Shown here: positions 59,171 through 64,000 of the stretch, piece by piece
How positions within the stretch are numbered: the stretch's first letter is position 1
Layout of the letters: each line of letters opens with the position of its first letter
DNA from: Corynebacterium sp. HMSC036D02
GTDB lineage: Bacteria > Actinomycetota > Actinomycetes > Mycobacteriales > Mycobacteriaceae
Length of the DNA: 64,000 nucleotides
Direction of reading: 5' to 3'
NCBI RefSeq assembly: GCF_001836165.1
Contig: NZ_KV827680.1
Span: 53,079 to 117,078, forward strand
Program-made: the position numbers and the translations under genes
The notes under the pieces: model-generated
Database searches by the model: none
What the model saw: only the letters and a program-made list of their open reading frames with translations
Told to the model about the DNA's origin: nothing

Positions 59171-59195
59171 GGATTGTTACTTCGGGCAAGACCTA
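59171..59195 (+). promoter_or_regulatory. RAT ribonucleic antiterminator in the ptsG leader
   Basis: G-G-A-T-T-G-T-T-A-C-T followed shortly by G-G-C-A-A-G-A-C-C-T-A, the two conserved strands of BglG/LicT-type RAT sites. The upper stem is six bases shorter than usual and closed by a C-UUCG-G tetraloop. Its 3' end overlaps the left arm of the terminator stem, so folding of one excludes the other. It begins about 2 nt after the predicted transcription start. Confidence 0.85.
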
Positions 59196-59258
59196 GGCTC
59201 CCCGCTCTTAGCCGTGTGGGGATGGTTCGCTTGTGAACCATTGTGGCCTAGGTCTTTT
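59188..59258 (+). terminator. RAT-controlled terminator of the ptsG leader
   Basis: Outer 11-bp stem (59188-59198 with 59246-59256) enclosing two small hairpins and followed by TTTT and GGTTTTT. The left arm shares A-A-G-A-C-C-T-A with the RAT. Transcription should stop here unless the antiterminator protein stabilises the RAT. Confidence 0.85.
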
Positions 59259-59302
59259 GTGGTTTTTAGCCACAGTGCCTGCCTACTCTCGAAAGGATTC
59301 TC

Positions 59303-61411
59303 ATGTCGACAGAGACTCGCTCGGCAGCCGAAGCCATCTTGGATGGCATCGGCGGAGCGGAGAACATCACCTCTTTCACGCACTGTGCTACGCGCCTGCG
59401 CTTCGAGCTGGCTGATGCCTCCAAAGCCGATAAGGAAGCACTCGAATCTATCCCCAAGGTCATGGGCGCTGTGCCCCAGGGCGGCCGCAACTACCAGGTG
59501 GTCATCGGCGGCGACGTGGCCACGGTCTATGACCAGATCAACGCCCTGCCGCAGATGAAGAACGCCGGTGAGTCCGCCGGCCGCTCCAACGATGATGTCA
59601 AGGCCGCCGCCCGCGCCAAGTCCAAGGGCAAGCTGCCCTGGATGGATACCTTCTTCGAGTACCTCTCGGATTCCTTCCGCCCCATCCTCGGCGTGCTGCT
59701 GGGCGCCTCCCTGGTTATTGCCTTCGCCTCGGTGCTCGATGCTTTCGGCGTTGTGGACTTCCGCTCCCCTGACAAGCCGGCCTCGTGGTTCTTCGTGGAT
59801 GCCATGTGGCGTTCCGTCTTCTTCTTCCTGCCGGTGATGGTGGCGTATAACGCGGGTAAGAAGCTGCGCATCGACCCCTGGGTTCCCGCGGCAATCATGC
59901 TTGCGCTATTCACCCCGGAGTTCCTCAATCTCTCGGAGAACCCCGCGGTCCAGTGCGTTACCAACGACACCCTCGGTGCTGAGCAATGCTCCATTGAGAT
60001 CTTCGGTATGACCATGCAGCTGCAGGACTACGGCGGAAACGTCTTCGTCCCGCTCATCATGGCCGCCGTTGCCGCGCTCTTCTACAAGGGTTTCCAGAAG
60101 ATCATCCCCTCCGCGGTGCACATGGTCTTTGTCCCCTTCCTTACTATGATCGTCCTCATCCCGCTGACGGCCTTCCTCATTGGCCCCTTCGGTGTGTGGG
60201 CTGGTAACGGCATTGGTGCTGGCCTGTCCTGGATGAATGACAATGTTCCGTTCGTCTTCGCCCTAGCCATCCCGATGCTCTACCCCTTCCTGGTCCCGCT
60301 GGGTCTGCACTGGCCGCTTAACGCCCTCATGCTGGTCAACATCCAGACCTTGGGCTATGACTTCATCCAGGGCCCGATGGGCGCATGGAACTTCGCCTGC
60401 TTCGGCGCTACCGCCGGTGTTCTGGCCCTGTCCATCCGTGACCGCGACACCGTGATGCGCCAGACCTCCGGCTCCGCCCTCCTGGCCGGCCTGCTCGGTG
60501 GTGTGTCTGAGCCTTCCCTGTACGGTATCCACCTGCGCTACAAGCGCATCTACCCGCGCATGCTGGTGGGCTGCTTCGCTGGTGGCCTGACCGTGGCCCT
60601 GCTGACCCTGGGCACGAACGGTATTACTACCGACGCCTTCGTCTTCACCTCCCTGCTGACCATCCCGGTCTTCACCCCAATGGCCAAGTACGCCATCGCC
60701 ATTGCAGTGGCCTTCTTCGTGGCCTTCTTCCTCATCCTCTTCACCGACTACCGCACCCCGGAGGAGCGCGCTGAGGCCAAGGCCGCCCGCGAGGCAGCCG
60801 AGCAGGCCGAGCTCGACAACGCCAACAACGCCGGCAACGCTGACAACGCCGCGCTTGCCGACGCCCCCGCAACCACCGCTGCCGGCGCTGGCGCCGGTGC
60901 CGCCACCGCAACCAAGGCTGACGCCCCGGCCAAGGCCGCTGAGCCTGCCGCTGGCACCACCACCGACATCGCTTCGCCGTCGACCGGCAAGGTTGTCCCC
61001 ATGGCTGAGATCGATGACCCGGTATTCTCCGCCGGCACGCTAGGTGATGGCGTGGGCATCGTCCCCGAGGGCGACGAGGTCTACTCCCCCGTCAGCGGCA
61101 CGATTGTCAGTGCTATGAAGTCCGGTCACGCCTACGGCATCAAGACTGAGGACGGCGTGGAGGTCCTCGTCCACATCGGTATCAACACCGTGAAGATGAA
61201 GGGCGAAGGTTTCGCCCCGGCCGTCAAGAAGGGCGACACCGTCAAGCATGGCGAGCTGCTTGCCACCGTTGACTTTGCCAAGGTCACCGAAGCCGGCTAC
61301 GACACCACCATCGTCCTGGCCGTGACCAATACCAAGGCTCTGTCTGCCGTCACCCCGGCTGGCCTGAACCACGCCGCCGCTGGCGACACGGTCATCACCA
61401 CGACCCGCTAA
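59303..61411 (+). CDS. ptsG: glucose PTS permease EIIBCA (PtsG-type)
   Basis: 702 aa. The EIIB domain at the N-terminus has phospho-cysteine C28 in T-H-C-A-T-R-L-R-F. An EIIC membrane domain (about 115-480) contains W-P-L-N-A-L and T-L-G-Y-D-F-I-Q-G-P-M-G-A-W, identical to what I recall of C. glutamicum PtsG. An Ala-rich linker (about 510-555) leads to EIIA with phospho-His near 623 in V-L-V-H-I-G-I-N-T-V. It takes up and phosphorylates glucose (or a related sugar such as a beta-glucoside). Expression is predicted to be under GlxR and RAT/antiterminator control, with the antiterminator gene next. Confidence 0.9.
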   Translation: MSTETRSAAEAILDGIGGAENITSFTHCATRLRFELADASKADKEALESIPKVMGAVPQGGRNYQVVIGGDVATVYDQINALPQMKNAGESAGRSNDDVKAAARAKSKGKLPWMDTFFEYLSDSFRPILGVLLGASLVIAFASVLDAFGVVDFRSPDKPASWFFVDAMWRSVFFFLPVMVAYNAGKKLRIDPWVPAAIMLALFTPEFLNLSENPAVQCVTNDTLGAEQCSIEIFGMTMQLQDYGGNVFVPLIMAAVAALFYKGFQKIIPSAVHMVFVPFLTMIVLIPLTAFLIGPFGVWAGNGIGAGLSWMNDNVPFVFALAIPMLYPFLVPLGLHWPLNALMLVNIQTLGYDFIQGPMGAWNFACFGATAGVLALSIRDRDTVMRQTSGSALLAGLLGGVSEPSLYGIHLRYKRIYPRMLVGCFAGGLTVALLTLGTNGITTDAFVFTSLLTIPVFTPMAKYAIAIAVAFFVAFFLILFTDYRTPEERAEAKAAREAAEQAELDNANNAGNADNAALADAPATTAAGAGAGAATATKADAPAKAAEPAAGTTTDIASPSTGKVVPMAEIDDPVFSAGTLGDGVGIVPEGDEVYSPVSGTIVSAMKSGHAYGIKTEDGVEVLVHIGINTVKMKGEGFAPAVKKGDTVKHGELLATVDFAKVTEAGYDTTIVLAVTNTKALSAVTPAGLNHAAAGDTVITTTR

Positions 61412-61453
61412 AGGACCCACTAGGGAACCTTTAGCACGCCTTTAACGAACCCT

Positions 61454-61498
61454 GACTAAGCTGGCTCGATGTATCTACCATCGTGGCCGGCTTTAGTC
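61454..61498 (+). terminator. long hairpin between ptsG and the antiterminator gene
   Basis: G-A-C-T-A-A-G-C... (61454-61471) pairs with ...G-C-T-T-T-A-G-T-C (61479-61498), allowing a few bulges. No T-tract, so it may only reduce read-through into the bglG-like gene or protect the ptsG 3' end. Confidence 0.5.
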
Positions 61499-61554
61499 GT
61501 TCTAGCCCTAACCGGCTAGCCTTAACCGGTTAACCTCAACCAGAAAGGTGCCCT

Positions 61555-62382
61555 GTGCAACTGTTGCGCGTGTTCAATAACAACGTCGTGCTCGCACGGC
61601 GCGGTGCGGAAGACGTCATTGTCACCGGCCGCGGCATCGGCTTCCAAGCCAAACCTGGCACTGAGGTTGACCCGGCCAAGGTGGTCAAAGTCTTCGTCCC
61701 GGATTCCGGCCGCGACCCGGACCACCTCGCCGCCATGATCGCCGGCATTCCCGGCGAATACGTCCAGCTAGTCATCGACGCCATGCACTCCGTCGACATG
61801 TCTGAGGCACTGCGCAGCAAGCTCACGCTGGTTGTGGCGATTGCGGATCACATCCACGGCGCGGTCAGCCGCGGCAACACCGTGTCCTATCCATTGGAGG
61901 CTGAGGTACGCCACCTCTACGCCGATGACTTTGCCCTGGCGCAACAGCTGCTCGACGCCATCAACAGCGGCCTACACAAGCCGCTTGCCGCCGACGAAGC
62001 CGTGGCCATCACCCTGAACTTGGTCAACGCCGGCTTCGCGGTCGGGGATCTCTCCGGCACCTACCGCATGACGGGCCTCATCCAACAGATTCTGGCCGTC
62101 ATTGGCTCTCACAACGATACGGAGCTCAACAGCGAGGACATCTCCGTCGCCCGCTTCATCACGCACCTGCGCTATCTCTTCGTGCGCATGGCGGAACACC
62201 AGCAGCTCGACTCGGACGACCGCCAAGTAGCCACCGCCATCTCCGCCCGCTACCCCGATGCCGTCGAGACCGCCCAGATGGTGGCTAACCTGATTGAGCT
62301 GCGCCTCGACAGCGCCCTAACCCCCGATGAGGTCTCCTACTTGACGCTGCATATTGCCCGCCTGCAGGAGGCCTCCGCCTAA
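61555..62382 (+). CDS. BglG/LicT-family transcriptional antiterminator
   Basis: 275 aa, GTG start with AAAGG 6 nt upstream. The RNA-binding CAT domain (1-55) reads L-L-R-V-F-N-N-N-V-V-L-A with V-T-G-R-G-I-G-F-Q, typical of RAT binders. Two PRD domains follow, with regulatory histidines in A-D-H-I-H-G near 98, E-V-R-H-L-Y near 116 and F-I-T-H-L-R-Y near 204. Family members are phosphorylated by the cognate EII and by HPr, and release the terminator when sugar is present. The RAT in the ptsG leader is its obvious target. Confidence 0.95.
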   Translation: MQLLRVFNNNVVLARRGAEDVIVTGRGIGFQAKPGTEVDPAKVVKVFVPDSGRDPDHLAAMIAGIPGEYVQLVIDAMHSVDMSEALRSKLTLVVAIADHIHGAVSRGNTVSYPLEAEVRHLYADDFALAQQLLDAINSGLHKPLAADEAVAITLNLVNAGFAVGDLSGTYRMTGLIQQILAVIGSHNDTELNSEDISVARFITHLRYLFVRMAEHQQLDSDDRQVATAISARYPDAVETAQMVANLIELRLDSALTPDEVSYLTLHIARLQEASA

Positions 62383-62413
62383 GCCATTCACCGGCTTAGA
62401 CCGCTGCGACAGC

Positions 62414-63274
62414 TTAAGCCGCCGGTGCCTCAGCAGGTGCCTCAACGCCACCCTCTACCGGTGCCTCAGCGCCCTCCACCGGCGCCACCGGCTCCGCCAC
62501 GGTGATGATGTTGTCTTCGTAGCCAAGCTGACCACCCACAAACTTGCCGCCACAGGTGATGAGGACCAGACGGTTCTCTCCCTGCGTGTCATTGACCACG
62601 TCCGGGAAACCCGCGCCCTTCTGCAGGCGGTACGGCGCCTCAGTCACGCGGAATCGGCGCTCCTCACCATCGATGAAGACGGTGAATTCCTGCCCTTGCT
62701 CCAGGGTGGTGAACTTCTCTGCGAAGCCCGTGCCTTGGCCTTGGTAGTTGATGTGACCGGTAATAACGCTGGAGCCCACCGGACCAGCCTCGCCCGGCAC
62801 TGCCGACGCGGAGTACCAGCCCAAGCGCTGTACATCGTGCGGGGGAATCAGCATGCCGGTATCAGTGACCTGAATCGGGTCCACGGCCGCAAACTCATCG
62901 TTAATGCCCAAGGACATCGCGCCAAAGCCCCGGAACTCACCCGGTGCTGGCTCCACCTCGTGTTCCTGCTCACCCGAGTCATCCACGAAAGGATCATTGT
63001 TCGTTGTCGGCGCTTCAGCTTCAACGCTCTGCGAGGTTGACGTCTGTTCCTCAGCCGCATTTGTATCCGTGGAATCTTCCTCACTGCGGCCCGCATAGAG
63101 CACTAGCTGTACGACAACCAAGATAATCGCGATGAGCGCTGCAATACCGATGAGCAGCTTCTTATTGCTCTTCTTCCCATCGCCTACCGGCTGCGCTTCG
63201 CTGGCGCGGTGTTCAGATGCAGAGGACTCACCGGGATACTCCGGGATACTGTTCTTTTCGCCATCATCAGTCAT
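62414..63274 (-). CDS. class F-like sortase with atypical active site
   Basis: 286 aa. One transmembrane helix (39-60), an acidic S/T/E-rich linker, then a sortase domain (about 115-262) with H174 in I-T-G-H-I-N and C241 in L-I-T-C-G-G. The usual Y-R-D-N, which supplies the catalytic arginine, reads Y-E-D-N (E253). An A/E/P-rich C-terminal tail ends the protein. Sortases join surface proteins to the wall or to pili. With Arg replaced, activity may be reduced or use another residue. The neighbouring surface protein gene is on the same strand. Confidence 0.75.
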   Translation of the reverse strand: MTDDGEKNSIPEYPGESSASEHRASEAQPVGDGKKSNKKLLIGIAALIAIILVVVQLVLYAGRSEEDSTDTNAAEEQTSTSQSVEAEAPTTNNDPFVDDSGEQEHEVEPAPGEFRGFGAMSLGINDEFAAVDPIQVTDTGMLIPPHDVQRLGWYSASAVPGEAGPVGSSVITGHINYQGQGTGFAEKFTTLEQGQEFTVFIDGEERRFRVTEAPYRLQKGAGFPDVVNDTQGENRLVLITCGGKFVGGQLGYEDNIITVAEPVAPVEGAEAPVEGGVEAPAEAPAA

Positions 63275-63382
63275 TTTCTATTCCTTGCTCCTAGCTTCTA
63301 CGTTCTAGCTTCTGAGATTTAACTTATAAAAGTATTGGCTCTAGTTATTCGCTTTAAACAATAGACTAAAAATCAGACGACG

Positions 63383-63416
63383 AATCCCCTCCAGCGTTTA
63401 CGCCCTGGAGGGGATT
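63383..63416 (-). terminator. terminator of the surface-protein gene
   Basis: 12-bp perfect stem (63383-63394 with 63405-63416), loop of 10, located 68 nt after the surface-protein stop on the minus strand and before the sortase gene. Confidence 0.75.
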
Positions 63417-63483
63417 GTCATCATTGCTCTCTGCGCCTTACCAACCCCAACCGGTGAGGGCTGGGATGGTGTTGCAGTTTGGA

Positions 63484-64000
63484 CTACTTGATGAAGTCCT
63501 TCATGCCTGGGTCAAGCTTCGTCGCACCGGAAGGTACGTGCTTGATCTCCACGCGCTCTGCGTTGGACGGCAGCGGCTGACCGGAGTCCTCCGGCGGAGT
63601 TGCGTCCAGGACGGTGACCTCGCGGTCATCGCGGCCGGTGTTGTCACCAGTCTGCTCGGACGGTTCACCAGCGTTGTCACCGGTGGACTCACCATGGTCA
63701 CCGCCACGGCCGTTGTCCTCGATGACCTCAGCGTTGTGGTCGCCATCGTGGCCACCATCATGTCCACCGTCACCGCTATTGCCACCATCAATGATGAGCT
63801 TGATGAGGCCCAGACCCGGGATGAGCAGCAGCCACCACGGCAGATCGGACTTCTTCGAGCTGCCATCGTTGTCGTCCTTATCCTTACCGTCGCCGTCATC
63901 CGGAGTCTCGGTCGTGGACTCAGACGGCTCGTCACCCGGCTTATTCGGAGTCGTTTCCTCACCCGGGTTATTCGGAGTGGTCTCCTCACCCGGCTGGTTC
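63484..64000 (-). CDS. C-terminal part of a repeat-containing surface protein
   Basis: 172 residues are visible; the 5' end lies beyond the window. They begin in tandem 9-residue repeats (N-x-P-G-E-E-T-T-P), then an acidic linker and a helix W-W-L-L-L-I-P-G-L-G-L-I-K-L-I-I preceded by S-D-L-P. A long His/Asp/Gly-rich hydrophilic tail follows, ending V-P-S-G-A-T-K-L-D-P-G-M-K-D-F-I-K. There is no LPxTG plus charged tail. I recall this kind of C-terminus from other corynebacterial surface proteins, but its function is not known to me. Adjacent to the sortase gene. Confidence 0.65.
   Translation of the reverse strand, partial: NQPGEETTPNNPGEETTPNKPGDEPSESTTETPDDGDGKDKDDNDGSSKKSDLPWWLLLIPGLGLIKLIIDGGNSGDGGHDGGHDGDHNAEVIEDNGRGGDHGESTGDNAGEPSEQTGDNTGRDDREVTVLDATPPEDSGQPLPSNAERVEIKHVPSGATKLDPGMKDFIK
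63937..64000. repeat. 27-bp tandem repeats in the surface protein gene
   Basis: At least two near-identical 27-bp units encode N-x-P-G-E-E-T-T-P and run off the window end, so copy number is unknown. Likely a length-variable stalk. Confidence 0.8.

Larger units (their letters stand above)
58948..59302. other. divergent pta/ptsG regulatory region
   Basis: 355 bp. It contains the pta promoter on the left (several G-T-G-T/C-A-C-A-rich segments around 58980-59030, no clean site), the GlxR-like site at 59112, a -35/-10 pair for ptsG (TTGTCC 59133, TAGGCT 59157, 18-bp spacing), then the RAT and terminator of the ptsG leader. Confidence 0.6.

Noticed and set aside
60780..60960. Possible coding error in the ptsG Ala-rich region
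   Set aside because: The stretch is a normal low-complexity linker between EIIC and EIIA, also remembered from C. glutamicum PtsG.

Overview
The window looks like a chromosomal segment of a high-GC Corynebacterium that is not C. glutamicum itself. Genus-level markers are a PorH/PorA-like pair of very small proteins between ppk2 and groEL, the glnX-glnH-pknG cluster, a PknG without the N-terminal rubredoxin motif, a fused MrpA-type antiporter operon, a Pls/PosA-type NRPS and many leaderless-looking promoters. No rRNA, tRNA, CRISPR array or complete IS element was seen.

Layout. 1-144 is the 3' end of a PhoX-like gene. 172-11953 is a long minus-strand run: dac, tilS, hpt, ftsH, the folate genes folE-folP-folB-folK, two membrane proteins, a Rossmann/DUF2520-type protein, a divergent panC-like gene and panE. 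Divergent ppa starts at 12023, followed by a pair of 66-nt palindromic elements and an AbiEi-like/DUF559 putative nuclease. 13617-18089 holds an S41 (NSR-like) peptidase and an FtsX-type ABC transporter, divergent from a sensor-less NarL-type two-component system. 18222-21570 is an accessory patch: an unknown 668-aa protein, a rhodanese, a hicA remnant with hicB, and a MarR regulator that leads into a 1325-aa Pls-like NRPS.

25.6-33.1 kb: ppk2, porA/porH-like genes, groEL with a CIRCE-like operator, an OPT transporter broken by a frameshift, and an M20 peptidase. 33.3-41 kb: the mrpACDEFG antiporter operon and a GT87-type mannosyltransferase, ending in a second pair of 66-nt palindromes. 41.2-47.3 kb: a GCS2 ligase, a LytR_C protein, a DUF3263 protein divergent from def, a GNAT (candidate N-acetylglutamate synthase), xthA and cls. 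47.3-47.7 kb is a gene-free stretch of nested palindromes. 47.7-51.1 kb: an MFS exporter, an ABC exporter and a Nudix hydrolase.

51.2-64 kb: glnX-glnH-pknG (nitrogen/amino-acid sensing toward 2-oxoglutarate metabolism); pta-ackA; ptsG with a GlxR-like site, a very short RAT antiterminator and an overlapping terminator in its leader, followed by a BglG-type antiterminator gene; a class F-like sortase lacking the expected arginine; and the C-terminal part of a repeat-bearing surface protein running off the window.

The most unusual features are (i) fixed-length 66-nt inverted-repeat elements in tandem pairs, one pair abutting a DUF559 putative nuclease gene, (ii) an NSR-like antimicrobial-peptide resistance module with a membrane-less kinase, and (iii) RAT/BglG control of a ptsG-like gene. 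Functional statements rest on motif reading and remembered family knowledge; no database search was run.
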